From Patescibacteria group bacterium UBA6033 (GTDB taxonomy: Bacteria > Patescibacteriota > Minisyncoccia > Phycocordibacterales > Phycocordibacteraceae): a stretch of 51,548 nt of DNA. Position numbers and translations under genes: made by a program. The notes under the pieces were generated by a model, which was not told the DNA's origin, ran no database searches, and saw only the letters and a list, made by a program, of their open reading frames with translations. The DNA is taken from NCBI GenBank assembly GCA_002429325.1, contig DIZH01000011.1, positions 1 to 51,548 on the forward strand, written 5' to 3'. This document shows, one piece after another, positions 8,637 through 16,037 of the stretch (position 1 is its first letter; every line of letters starts with the position of its first letter).

Positions 8637-8906
8637 ATGACGGATATTCAATCTAACGAGGAACAGGCAATCCAGCATCAGTATGCTGTACCGTCTGGAC
8701 GGAGGTCGTTTCTCATTCGGCTCGTGCTTTCTACCGGCCTCGTTTCAACTGATAAAATGGCGGAGTATGTGCTACTTGGTATTGCGGCTATTGCTCTAGC
8801 ATCTATGTTCCTGATACCCTCACTTTTTGGTAGCGGTACACATCCTCTCACGAATCAAGACATCGTGCATATCACACAACTACAGCAGGGTATACCGGCG
8901 CAGTAA
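8637..8906 (+). CDS. Small single-pass membrane protein
   Basis: 89 aa. A polar N-terminal part (about 40 residues) precedes one hydrophobic helix at about 43-66 (YVLLGIAAIALASMFLIPSLF), followed by a polar tail ending in LQQGIPAQ. No known domain is recognised. It sits 6 bp before the pilin gene on the same strand, so the two are probably cotranscribed, and a role alongside pili is possible but only inferred from position. No SD is seen. Confidence 0.7.
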   Translation: MTDIQSNEEQAIQHQYAVPSGRRSFLIRLVLSTGLVSTDKMAEYVLLGIAAIALASMFLIPSLFGSGTHPLTNQDIVHITQLQQGIPAQ

Positions 8907-8912
8907 TATAGT

Positions 8913-9434
8913 ATGAGCACCCGATCTCGCGGCTTCACCCTCATCGAATTACTAGTCGTAATAGCTATTATCGGAATTCTCTCCTCGGTCGTTCTAGCGT
9001 CCCTCAACACTGCGCGCGGAAAGGCGCGCGATGCAAAACGTCTTTCCGATATGCACCAAATCCAGATCGCACTCGAACTGTATTACACCAAAAATGGAAA
9101 TTATCCTGCCTCAAACAATTCAGGCTGCGGCGGATGGGAATCCACTGGCTCTGACGCAACGAATAATGATTTCATATCCGCGCTTGTCGCGGATAACGAC
9201 ATATCCAATGGTGTCAAAGATCCTGTAGCTGCATGGGAGAGTACCTGCGGAAATTATGCCTATTACCGATATCCGGCAAATTACACTGGGTGTACGACCC
9301 CGTTTTATGTTCTTGGTATACGCGTAACGGACGGATATGGTTCGGGAAAATATCCTACAAGCCCCGGGTGGAGTTGTCCGACTCGTGATTGGCAAGCGGA
9401 ATTCAGCTGGGTGTCCGGAAAATACACGCAATAA
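8913..9434 (+). CDS. Type IV pilin-like protein
   Basis: 173 aa with a short basic leader and the prepilin peptidase signature RGFTLIELLVVIAIIGIL at residues 6-23, including the conserved Glu at +5. The helix continues into an ARDAKR-x-SDM-x-QIQIALELYY region typical of pilins and pseudopilins of Gram-positive and CPR bacteria. The C-terminal globular part has four Cys, enough for two disulphides. It would be processed by a prepilin peptidase, which is not encoded in this window. It could be a major pilin or a pseudopilin. Confidence 0.9.
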   Translation: MSTRSRGFTLIELLVVIAIIGILSSVVLASLNTARGKARDAKRLSDMHQIQIALELYYTKNGNYPASNNSGCGGWESTGSDATNNDFISALVADNDISNGVKDPVAAWESTCGNYAYYRYPANYTGCTTPFYVLGIRVTDGYGSGKYPTSPGWSCPTRDWQAEFSWVSGKYTQ

Positions 9435-9451
9435 ATTGCTATCATTTTATT

Positions 9452-10033
9452 ATGAGATGGATGCTCGGGGTAGACGAGGCAGGGAGGGGACCCTTGGCGG
9501 GGCCGGTTTCAGTGGGGATAGTCGCCGTAGCAGAAGGGTTTGATGTGGCGAAGGAATTTCCCGGCGTTGCTGACTCAAAAAAGCTCAGTGAGAAAAAGAG
9601 GGAAGCACTGTATACGATGCTCAAAGCGCGCGTCGCCAAGGGCGACGCGCGCTTTGCGGTCGAATTTGAAAGCGCTGCCACAATTGATAATGAAGGTATC
9701 GCTGTTGCGGTACGCCGCGCGCTTGCGCGCGGCGTTATGTCACTTGCTCCCGATGCGGCGCTCGTGAAAATACAGCTCGACGGCTCCCTCCGCGCTCCGG
9801 TTGAATATGCGCAAGAAACTATTATTCACGGTGATTCTCTTATTCCGCTTATTTCGCTCGCGTCCATTGCCGCAAAGGTTGAGCGCGACCGCCTGATGTG
9901 CGTGCTCGCTGAAGAATACCCGCAGTACGGTTTTGAAATACATAAAGGTTACGGCACCCGTGCGCACTACGAAGCGTTGGGGGAATACGGCCTCTGTGCT
10001 ATCCACCGCCGGTCATTCATTCATATTGACTGA
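9452..10033 (+). CDS. rnhB: Ribonuclease HII
   Basis: 193 aa. Removes ribonucleotides and RNA from RNA-DNA hybrids. The N-terminal motif MLGVDEAGRGPLAGP carries the catalytic Asp-Glu. KKLSEKKREALY, the ASIAAKVERDRLM region and GYGTRAHYEAL near the C-terminus are typical. ATG at 9452 is chosen because it sits just before this motif; upstream in-frame residues overlap the pilin gene. There is no SD. Two perfect palindromes are embedded in the frame (9623-9655 and 9712-9735), encoding LKARVAKGDARF and VRRALARGV. Confidence 0.95.
   Translation: MRWMLGVDEAGRGPLAGPVSVGIVAVAEGFDVAKEFPGVADSKKLSEKKREALYTMLKARVAKGDARFAVEFESAATIDNEGIAVAVRRALARGVMSLAPDAALVKIQLDGSLRAPVEYAQETIIHGDSLIPLISLASIAAKVERDRLMCVLAEEYPQYGFEIHKGYGTRAHYEALGEYGLCAIHRRSFIHID
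9623..9655. repeat. In-frame palindrome 1 inside rnhB
   Basis: Perfect 15-bp arms (AAAGCGCGCGTCGCC and its complement) with an AAG loop; 33 bp, eleven codons. Confidence 0.8.
9712..9735. repeat. In-frame palindrome 2 inside rnhB
   Basis: Perfect 11-bp arms (ACGCCGCGCGC) with a TT loop; 24 bp, eight codons. Confidence 0.7.
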
Positions 10034-10054
10034 GAGTCGAAATAAGACTACTGT
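10026..10054 (+). promoter_or_regulatory. Promoter of the 63-aa Cys protein module
   Basis: TTGACT, 17-bp spacer, TACTGT. The -35 box overlaps the last codons of rnhB. Confidence 0.5.
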
Positions 10055-10116
10055 ATCGACTTGTGTCCAGTCATGGGGATTGGATGCAAATTGGCCTGAT
10101 AAAGAAGGAGAAGGAA

Positions 10117-10308
10117 ATGAGACAACAAAGGCAGGAGGCGTCAGTGCAACAAGAATTGGCGCCACCGCAGCGGTTGCGGTCACAACAGAAGCAGACAGGT
10201 AGTTGTGCGGTCTGCGAACATGAGGGCATGGATGAATGTCCGCACCGAGAAGAAGGCAGAACGACCTGCAAGTCTTTCGAACCTTCGGGCTCTAGCTATT
10301 GCGCTTAG
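10117..10308 (+). CDS. Small Cys-rich protein, 63 aa (module 3)
   Basis: ATG at 10117 is preceded by GAAGGAGAAGGA, a very strong SD, which decides this start over the longer open frame. The N-terminal third is rich in Gln, Arg and Pro. The C-terminal half has Cys30, Cys33, Cys41, Cys51 and Cys62 with nearby His, in a C-x2-C...C-P-H...C pattern suggesting a small zinc-binding fold (inference). No family is recognised. The unit has its own promoter and a hairpin terminator at 10330-10362. Confidence 0.7.
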   Translation: MRQQRQEASVQQELAPPQRLRSQQKQTGSCAVCEHEGMDECPHREEGRTTCKSFEPSGSSYCA

Positions 10309-10329
10309 CTACCAACAAATAGCGCGTCC

Positions 10330-10362
10330 ACGCCGCCCGCACATGGGTGGCGTTTGAATTTA
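10330..10362 (+). terminator. Terminator of the Cys-protein module
   Basis: ACGCCGCCC / GGGTGGCGT hairpin (one G-U pair) followed by TTGAATTTA. Confidence 0.6.
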
Positions 10363-10376
10363 TCCACGACTGTCTA

Positions 10377-10404
10377 TTGACTTTATCCTGAAATAAGATA
10401 GCAT
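10377..10404 (+). promoter_or_regulatory. Promoter of the 57-aa ORF module
   Basis: TTGACT, 16-bp spacer, TAGCAT. It begins 15 bp after the preceding terminator. Confidence 0.4.
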
Positions 10405-10469
10405 ATCACCTATCTAGCCCTTAGGGGTCAGATATCAAGCGGTTTCAAAAACGGAACGGAGAACAACGA

Positions 10470-10643
10470 ATGTTGAAAATCGTACTGCTTACGGCAAAAA
10501 GCTCAGTTGCCGAGGCGAGACAAATGCCGCAGAGTGTCGCGACAAAACGCACGATGCAAGGCATCATCGCACCGATGATGTGGTTGCCGGAGATCCTGGC
10601 GGCCATGAAGAGAAAATCTGAGCAAAAAAACCCTCGGCCTTAA
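10470..10643 (+). CDS. Small basic protein, 57 aa (module 4)
   Basis: ATG at 10470 with a GGAG-type SD about 10 nt upstream. The peptide MLKIVLLTAKSSVAEARQMP... is basic and Met-rich (six Met), with a possible amphipathic helix at residues 30-47 (IIAPMMWLPEILAAMKRK). No homologous family is recognised. It has its own promoter and a terminator at 10664-10697, and ends 78 bp before rpmF without disturbing it. Confidence 0.55.
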   Translation: MLKIVLLTAKSSVAEARQMPQSVATKRTMQGIIAPMMWLPEILAAMKRKSEQKNPRP

Positions 10644-10663
10644 CGCTAGGCAAAGGGCACCAC

Positions 10664-10697
10664 CGCCACCTCATGAGGGTGGCGTTTTGTATTTTTA
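10664..10697 (+). terminator. Terminator of the 57-aa ORF module
   Basis: CGCCACC / GGTGGCG hairpin followed by TTTTGTATTTTTA, 24 bp before the rpmF start. Confidence 0.75.
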
Positions 10698-10721
10698 TAT
10701 CGTCTGTGGTAGGGTTGACCC

Positions 10722-11075
10722 ATGTCAATTCGAATGCGCCACACCCGCGGGCACACCAATAACCGCCGATCGCACCATGCGCTCGTCGCTACAAGCGTGG
10801 TCACTGATAAGGAAACCGGTAATCTCCGCCTCCCTCACCGACTCGACGAGGTCACCGGCATGTACCGTGGCAAGCAGATTGCGGCTCCGCGCAAAGTGCG
10901 TGTCGCAGAAAAGAAGCTGAAAGGTCCATCTACTGAGCCAGTAGCACCTCATGTCCATGAGCATGCACACGAGGACCATGTGAATGCAGACGTCAAAGCT
11001 GCGAAGGGAGTGTCTGGAAAGGTAGCGACCGGCGGACGACCAAAGGCTCGATCTGGTTTCGGCGGCGGCGTGTAG
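10722..11075 (+). CDS. rpmF: Ribosomal protein bL32, zinc-less with His-rich tail
   Basis: 117 aa. The N-terminus (RMRHTRGHTNNRRSHHAL) and the RLPHRLDEVTGMYRGKQI segment match bL32 as seen in CPR genomes. The usual four zinc-ribbon Cys are all absent; TDKETGNLRLPHR and DEVTGMYRG stand where CxxC pairs normally sit. After about residue 57 there is an extra tail of about 60 residues with a His/Glu cluster (HVHEHAHEDHV) and a Gly-rich end. The tail could bind metal, but that is speculative. A TAGGGT -10-like box lies 6 nt before the ATG and no SD is present. Confidence 0.85.
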   Translation: MSIRMRHTRGHTNNRRSHHALVATSVVTDKETGNLRLPHRLDEVTGMYRGKQIAAPRKVRVAEKKLKGPSTEPVAPHVHEHAHEDHVNADVKAAKGVSGKVATGGRPKARSGFGGGV

Positions 11076-11197
11076 AGCCGTCCAAAAATCTCATCTGCTT
11101 CGTTACGGGTCCCTCTCACTCACTTCGCCGTACCCTCTAGTACGTCTGCGTTCGCTCGCATCCCGTGCCTTGCATCTGAAGATTTTTTAACAGGCTC
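11075..11197. repeat. 123-bp imperfect palindrome starting on the rpmF stop codon
   Basis: Outer arms GAGCCGTCCAAAAATCT and AGATTTTTTAACAGGCTC. The inside shares ATCTGC-TCGTT-CGG, CTAGTACG and CTTGCATCT blocks with the element after rpoC (28959-29082). Confidence 0.7.
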
Positions 11198-11221
11198 TCG
11201 ATTTCAATAGTTATTCAGAGA

Positions 11222-11257
11222 AAATTCCGCGGGCATGCTTGCATGCCCGCGGAATTT
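11222..11257. repeat. Perfect hairpin upstream of the nusB-Nudix gene
   Basis: 17-bp arms (AAATTCCGCGGGCATGC) with a TT loop. A TATACT -10 box follows at 11260-11265, 18 nt before the start codon. It may end rpmF transcription, though no long T-run follows. Confidence 0.6.
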
Positions 11258-11283
11258 GCTATACTACCGGCACAGATCTTTTC

Positions 11284-12210
11284 ATGGCTAATCGACACCT
11301 TGCACGTTCCGTCGTCCTGCAAACACTCTTCGAGTGGGACACCACAGGTGTATCAGCGAAAGAAGCTGAGACCATTCTCGCGCGTAATGCAGCTGAGTTC
11401 GGCGGGGAAGATGTCGACCACCCATTTATGGACAGTCTCCTCAGCGGTGTGCTCGCAAAGAAAGAAGACATCGACCTGGTCATCGCCAAGGCAGCGCCCG
11501 AATGGCCGCTTGAACGCATCGCACCGGTTGACCGCAATATCTTGCGTCTCGGCCTCTACGAACTTCTCTTTGCTGACCGTGCGCAAGTCCCAGCAAAGGT
11601 CGCTATCAACGAAGCTATTGAGCTCGCGAAAACATTTGGCGGCGACTCCTCCGGCCGCTTCGTGAACGGCGTGTTAGGTGCGGTCTATAAAGAGCTTGGT
11701 GAACCTGGTAAAGATGAGCAGAGCAACAAGAAAAGTAGTAAAATGAAGTACGAAGATATGCCCCTACAACGTCTTGGTGGTGCGGTGGTCTACTGTAAGC
11801 ACGATGGGCAATACTATCTCGCACTCGTGCATGACGTGTTCGGGCACTGGACGCTCTCCAAGGGAAAGATTGGCGACAACCCCGCAATCGCAGATGAGAC
11901 CGCCGAGCAGGGAACGATTCGCGAAATAAAAGAAGAGATGGGCATTGATATCGTCATCGAGGAGAAAATCGGTGAAAATGAGTATGTCGCGTCGCACCCT
12001 GAGCGCGGGAAATACCGAAAACATGTCATTTACTTCCTCGCTAAGGCCGAGTTCGAGCCACTGCAGCTGCAAAAAGGAAAGGGCGGACTCGACGACACCA
12101 AATGGTTCCGCCTCCAGGACATTGTTGACCTTAATTTCTATGATGATATGCTCCCCATCGTTACGGCAGCAGTCCAAAAGCTTCTCGACCGTTCCTCTTC
12201 CACGAAGTAG
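11284..12210 (+). CDS. nusB: NusB-Nudix hydrolase fusion
   Basis: 308 aa. Residues 1-140 are NusB-like (MANRHLARSVVLQTLFEWD, IAPVDRNILRLGLYELLF, VPAKVAINEAIELAKTFG), the antitermination factor that pairs with S10 and boxA RNA. After a Lys/Ser linker, residues 160-308 form a Nudix domain with RLGGAVVYC, GHWTLSKGKIG and the REIKEEMG core of the Nudix box; the box has two extra residues between its Gly and first Glu. Nudix enzymes cleave nucleoside diphosphates linked to another moiety; the substrate is unknown. The fusion reads through without a stop. Confidence 0.9.
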   Translation: MANRHLARSVVLQTLFEWDTTGVSAKEAETILARNAAEFGGEDVDHPFMDSLLSGVLAKKEDIDLVIAKAAPEWPLERIAPVDRNILRLGLYELLFADRAQVPAKVAINEAIELAKTFGGDSSGRFVNGVLGAVYKELGEPGKDEQSNKKSSKMKYEDMPLQRLGGAVVYCKHDGQYYLALVHDVFGHWTLSKGKIGDNPAIADETAEQGTIREIKEEMGIDIVIEEKIGENEYVASHPERGKYRKHVIYFLAKAEFEPLQLQKGKGGLDDTKWFRLQDIVDLNFYDDMLPIVTAAVQKLLDRSSSTK

Positions 12211-12327
12211 GTATCGTGTTTGCTACCGGCCTCGCAGCGATAAACGCATTTTCTTGTCAGCTCCGCAAGGCTGCGCGAAAATGGCGTATCGCGTCTCCGG
12301 TCTAGCGCAAACACGATACCTACTTCG
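12203..12327. repeat. 125-bp palindrome overlapping the nusB-Nudix stop codon
   Basis: Perfect 21-bp ends (12203-12223 and 12307-12327), with an imperfectly paired interior including GCTCCGCAAGGCTGCGC. It starts inside the last codons, like the elements after rpmF and rpoC. Confidence 0.8.
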
Positions 12328-12355
12328 CGTTTCGTCCTTGTGATATCCTTGAGCC

Positions 12356-13045
12356 ATGCCTGATTTCTCACCTCTTCAACAACGCCTCAATCATTCGTTT
12401 ACGAAACCCGACCTTTTGGTCGAGGCGTTGACGCACCGTTCCTATTTGAACGAGCATCGCGACTATAGCGGCAGCCATAACGAGCGGCTCGAGTTTTTGG
12501 GCGATGCGGTACTCGAGCTTGCGGTCACCAATTTCCTTTTTAAGAGATTCCCTGCAAAGCCTGAAGGCGAACTCACGAGCTATCGCGCCGCGCTCGTAAA
12601 CACGGTCTCGCTCGCTGAGACGGCACAGACGCTCAACATCAATGAGTTCCTTCTGCTCTCGAAAGGAGAGTCAAAAGATACTGGCCGCGCGCGCGATGTG
12701 ATACTCGCGGATGCATTCGAAGCTATCATCGGCGCTATCTATCTTGATGCGGGCTATGACGCGGCTGAGACATTTATTACGAACACTCTCTGCAATAAGA
12801 TTGACGACGTCATCGCGAAGCGCTCCTATCAGGATGCGAAGAGTCGTTTCCAGGAAATCGCTCAGGAGAAACGAGGCCTCACTCCGGCGTACACGACACT
12901 CTCTGAAGTCGGTCCTGATCACGCAAAGGTGTTTACCGTCGGTGTCTTTATCGGTACTGCAGAAATCGCACGCGGGGAAGGGCAGAGTAAACAGGAAGCA
13001 GAGCAGAAAGCCGCTGAAGCGGGACTCGACAAAATGGGATGGTAG
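12356..13045 (+). CDS. rnc: Ribonuclease III
   Basis: 229 aa double-strand RNA endonuclease for rRNA and mRNA processing. The catalytic signature NERLEFLGDAVLEL is at residues 42-55 and the second acidic cluster ADAFEAIIGAIYLDAG near 120. The C-terminal double-stranded RNA-binding domain ends with GQSKQEAEQKAAEAGL. The length is normal for the family. It lies upstream of smc, as in many bacteria, but a membrane-protein module separates the two. No SD is seen. Confidence 0.97.
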   Translation: MPDFSPLQQRLNHSFTKPDLLVEALTHRSYLNEHRDYSGSHNERLEFLGDAVLELAVTNFLFKRFPAKPEGELTSYRAALVNTVSLAETAQTLNINEFLLLSKGESKDTGRARDVILADAFEAIIGAIYLDAGYDAAETFITNTLCNKIDDVIAKRSYQDAKSRFQEIAQEKRGLTPAYTTLSEVGPDHAKVFTVGVFIGTAEIARGEGQSKQEAEQKAAEAGLDKMGW

Positions 13046-13054
13046 TGGCATAGT
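13026..13054 (+). promoter_or_regulatory. Possible promoter of the 154-aa membrane protein module
   Basis: TCGACA, 17-bp spacer, CATAGT, overlapping the rnc 3' end. A hairpin ACGTGCGA/TCGCACGT follows in the leader. Confidence 0.35.
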
Positions 13055-13116
13055 ACTGTCGGATGACGTGCGAGAGGTCGCACGTTGCCATTGAACTTCA
13101 CAAAGAGGAGAAGAAC

Positions 13117-13581
13117 ATGCCCACGATGTACAGTCTGTGGAGAGCGAGCACGATAGTCTTCGTGCTTCAGTTGGCAATGGGTCTGTCGCTGTTCGCCGAG
13201 ACCGGGAACGCCCCGATGTCCGCTATCTGCGTCGGGCTCGTTACCCTGTTGGTCGTGAGCGGCTTTTTGGGTGACGACGTGGCCCGCATGATCGGTGACG
13301 ATATCCAGATGGTCTCGGTCCCGGCAATTCCTGCAACAGGAATTGTTCTCTTCTTGACCATACCGAAGAAAGATCTCTGGGATCTCGTCGGTGGGCTTGT
13401 CTCCCTGATTCTTGCGTTCCTGCTCACGTCTACGATAGCGCTTGTCATAATGCGTGGACGCAAAGGATCAATGCTGCCGTGCTTCATCGCGGTCCTTCCG
13501 CTCGGTCTCGGCACCATCATCGGTGGGGCACTTTTGCTCTATGGTCGCTTATTCGAAACAGCCAACCCGACGAGCACGTGA
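13117..13581 (+). CDS. Four-helix membrane protein, unknown (module 5)
   Basis: 154 aa from ATG at 13117, preceded by the strong SD GAGGAG. Four hydrophobic segments at about 10-27, 34-51, 67-105 (possibly two) and 117-142. Short charged loops include GDDVARMIGDD and MRGRKGS. No domain is recognised. The complete promoter, SD and terminator arrangement and the contrast with flanking SD-less rnc and smc mark it as one of the single-gene modules. Confidence 0.75.
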   Translation: MPTMYSLWRASTIVFVLQLAMGLSLFAETGNAPMSAICVGLVTLLVVSGFLGDDVARMIGDDIQMVSVPAIPATGIVLFLTIPKKDLWDLVGGLVSLILAFLLTSTIALVIMRGRKGSMLPCFIAVLPLGLGTIIGGALLLYGRLFETANPTST

Positions 13582-13604
13582 CGCAATTCGCACATTTTGT
13601 GCAA

Positions 13605-13636
13605 CGCCCCCACTCCATAGTGGGGGCGCAACTTTT
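13605..13636 (+). terminator. Terminator of the 154-aa membrane protein module
   Basis: Perfect 10-bp arms CGCCCCCACT / AGTGGGGGCG, loop CCAT, followed by CAACTTTTT. Confidence 0.9.
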
Positions 13637-13649
13637 TATATGAGGCTCG

Positions 13650-13718
13650 CCCCGTTAGATAATTTGTCCCATTTCGTGACGCACTATCGTTTCGCTTCCA
13701 TATCTAACGGGGTATACT
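13650..13718. repeat. 63-bp palindrome abutting the smc -10 box
   Basis: Ends CCCCGTTAGATA (13650-13661) and TATCTAACGGGG (13701-13712). TATACT (13713-13718) follows immediately and lies 7 nt before the smc ATG, so the palindrome covers the -35 region. Confidence 0.7.
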
Positions 13719-13725
13719 TTAACTA

Positions 13726-15921
13726 ATGTTGAAGCGTCTCGAGATTGTCGGGTTTAAATCTTTCGCGAAGAAAACCACCATGGACTTCGTGAATTCGACA
13801 ACGGCTATCGTCGGTCCGAACGGGTCCGGGAAGTCGAATGTCGCAGAGGCGTTCCGCTTCGCGCTCGGCGAGCAATCGATGAAGAGTATGCGCGGCAAGC
13901 GCGCCGAGGACCTCATCTGGGGCGGCTCGCATCTTATGCCTCGCGCGAACCGCGCGGCTGTCGTCATTGTGTTTGATAATTCGCGCCGGCAATTCAAGAT
14001 AGATTTTGATGAAGTCGCTATTGAGCGTGCGGTCTTCCGCGACGGCACAAGCGAATACTCAATCAATGGTTCGCGAGTTCGATTGCGCGATATCGAAGAA
14101 CTTCTCGCGAGTGCGAATATCGGTGAGACCGGTCACCACATCATTTCTCAGGGAGAGGCAGACCGCATCCTGCTCGCGTCTCCGCGCGAGCGCCGCGCGA
14201 TGCTTGAGGATGCGCTTGGGCTCAAAATGTATGAGTTCAAGAAGAATGAAGCGATACGGAAGCTTGAGAAGACCGATGAGAATATCGCACAAGTGAATTC
14301 GCTCCGCCGCGAGCTTGCGCCGCACTTACGTTTCCTTGAGAAGCAAGTCGAGAAGATTGAGCGAGCTGATGGAATGCGTACCGAACTGGTGAGTCTCGCT
14401 CAGACCTATTTCGCAATCGAGGATGCGTATCTCGCACAGGAACATGTCAAAGTTGTAGAAGAGAAGCGTGGTGCGGCTGATCGGCTTGCGGTCGCTACTG
14501 CTGACTTGGCACAGATAGAAGAGCGCGTCACGACAGATGCGGAGGGCGTGACGAGACTCGACCTCGTGCGCAGAACCGAGCGAGACTTGGAACGGCTGAG
14601 CAATGAGCGCGAGACGCTCGCACGCGAGATAGGTCGCGTCGAGGGTGCGCTTGCCGCAGCGAAGGAACGTAGTCAGCGCGTCGCTCGAGAACCGTATGCG
14701 AAAGTGCCTCGCGAGGACCTCTCTGCGCTTGCACGGGAAGTAGAACAGCAAGTGCGGGAGGCTGCCACGCCTGAAGCGATACATGCAGCGCTCACCTCGG
14801 TTGGGAAACTCATCAAGATATTCGTTGACCGTTTTGTCGGGCCTTCTGACGATCTGTTGGCTGACGAAGAACGTGCAGCGTATGCGCTTGAGAACGAACA
14901 CAAGGAACTTCTGACCAAAGAAGCACGACTCGCCGAGGAACACGAACGGACGAAATCAGCGCTCGCTCGCGCTCGCGAAGCGCTCACTGCTCATGATGAG
15001 ACTGGTCGAGAGATGCGCCGGCGCATTCTCGATTTGGCGCAGTCCAAGGCGCACGAAGAGAATGCTCTTTCAGCAGCTGCAGCGCGAGAACGCGAACTCA
15101 CGATGCTCGCGGGCGCGCTTGATCGAGCGAAAGCTGAAGCGGGCGCACTCGCTGGTATGGCAGCACTCTCGTATCAGCCGCTCACTGCTCTGCCAGGAGA
15201 ATCTCGCCAAGCGCAGGAAGATCGCAAGCGCTCGCTTGAGCGCATACAGATACGCCTCGAAGAGGCGGGCGGGACGGGTGAAGATATCCGGCAGGAACAT
15301 AAGGAAGTGAGGGAACGCGAAGCGTTCCTCGCGACTGAACTCGAGGATCTTTCAAAGTCAGCGGCAGGACTCCATGCGCTCATAGACGATTTGGATACGG
15401 AACTCGCTAAGCATTTCTCGGAAGGGCTCGCGCTCGTGAATGCGTCGTTCGGCGAATACTTCTCGCTCATGTTCGACGGTGGTGGTGCGCGCCTCGCACT
15501 CGAAGAACCGGAAGATGATACTGAGCTTGAGGGCGAAGAGGATGATGAACCGAAAGCGAAAGAACGACCAGGTATTGAAATCGCGGTGAATCTGCCGAAG
15601 AAGAAAGTGCGCGCCTTGATGCAGCTTTCAGGAGGCGAGCGCGCACTCACGTCCATCGCGCTTATATTTGCGATGAGCCAAGTGAATCCGCCGCCATTCC
15701 TCATCCTCGATGAGACCGACGCGGCGCTCGACGAAGCGAACAGTCGCCGCTATGGCGATATGATTGAGAACCTTGCGAAGAAGTCGCAGCTCATCGTCAT
15801 CACGCACAATCGCGAGACCATGAGCCGTGCGGGCATCCTCTACGGCGTAACGATGGGCAACGACGGGGTAAGCAAGTTGCTATCTGTAAAGTTTGATGAG
15901 GCTGTGAGTGTCGCAAAGTAA
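13726..15921 (+). CDS. smc: Short SMC-family ATPase without recognisable hinge
   Basis: 731 aa, against about 1150-1200 for normal SMC. The N-terminal head has Walker A GPNGSGKSN near residue 32 and a typical ISQGEADRILLASPRERR stretch. The C-terminal head has signature LSGGERALT and Walker B FLILDETDAALD. Two coiled-coil arms of about 150 residues flank a central region of about 60 residues (around 320-385) that does not look like the globular SMC hinge, and there is no Cys for a Rad50-type hook. An acidic insert (EEPEDDTELEGEEDDE) lies in the second head. It presumably acts in chromosome organisation; how it dimerises is unclear. No SD. Confidence 0.88.
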   Translation: MLKRLEIVGFKSFAKKTTMDFVNSTTAIVGPNGSGKSNVAEAFRFALGEQSMKSMRGKRAEDLIWGGSHLMPRANRAAVVIVFDNSRRQFKIDFDEVAIERAVFRDGTSEYSINGSRVRLRDIEELLASANIGETGHHIISQGEADRILLASPRERRAMLEDALGLKMYEFKKNEAIRKLEKTDENIAQVNSLRRELAPHLRFLEKQVEKIERADGMRTELVSLAQTYFAIEDAYLAQEHVKVVEEKRGAADRLAVATADLAQIEERVTTDAEGVTRLDLVRRTERDLERLSNERETLAREIGRVEGALAAAKERSQRVAREPYAKVPREDLSALAREVEQQVREAATPEAIHAALTSVGKLIKIFVDRFVGPSDDLLADEERAAYALENEHKELLTKEARLAEEHERTKSALARAREALTAHDETGREMRRRILDLAQSKAHEENALSAAAARERELTMLAGALDRAKAEAGALAGMAALSYQPLTALPGESRQAQEDRKRSLERIQIRLEEAGGTGEDIRQEHKEVREREAFLATELEDLSKSAAGLHALIDDLDTELAKHFSEGLALVNASFGEYFSLMFDGGGARLALEEPEDDTELEGEEDDEPKAKERPGIEIAVNLPKKKVRALMQLSGGERALTSIALIFAMSQVNPPPFLILDETDAALDEANSRRYGDMIENLAKKSQLIVITHNRETMSRAGILYGVTMGNDGVSKLLSVKFDEAVSVAK

Positions 15922-15934
15922 GGCCTGCCCCGTA

Positions 15935-16000
15935 GCCAACGGCGAAGCACGTTGTGGTACTGAGGTGAAGTTTGACGAGGCCGTTGCGGTAGCAAAATAG
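15935..16000 (+). pseudogene. Degenerate duplicate of the smc 3' end
   Basis: This 66-bp stretch translates to ANGEARCGTEVKFDEAVAVAK-stop. It aligns with the true smc end (GNDGVSKLLSVKFDEAVSVAK-stop, ending at 15921), with most differences at third codon positions. It looks like a remnant of a second, diverged smc end. It finishes directly upstream of the next gene's TATAAT box. Confidence 0.75.
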
Positions 16001-16003
16001 GTG

Positions 16004-16009
16004 TATAAT
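16004..16009 (+). promoter_or_regulatory. -10 box TATAAT for the 160-aa gene
   Basis: Consensus TATAAT 28 nt before the ATG at 16038; no clear -35 box at normal spacing. Confidence 0.5.
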
Positions 16010-16037
16010 TTCCCCATTAACCAAATTATTCTTATCC

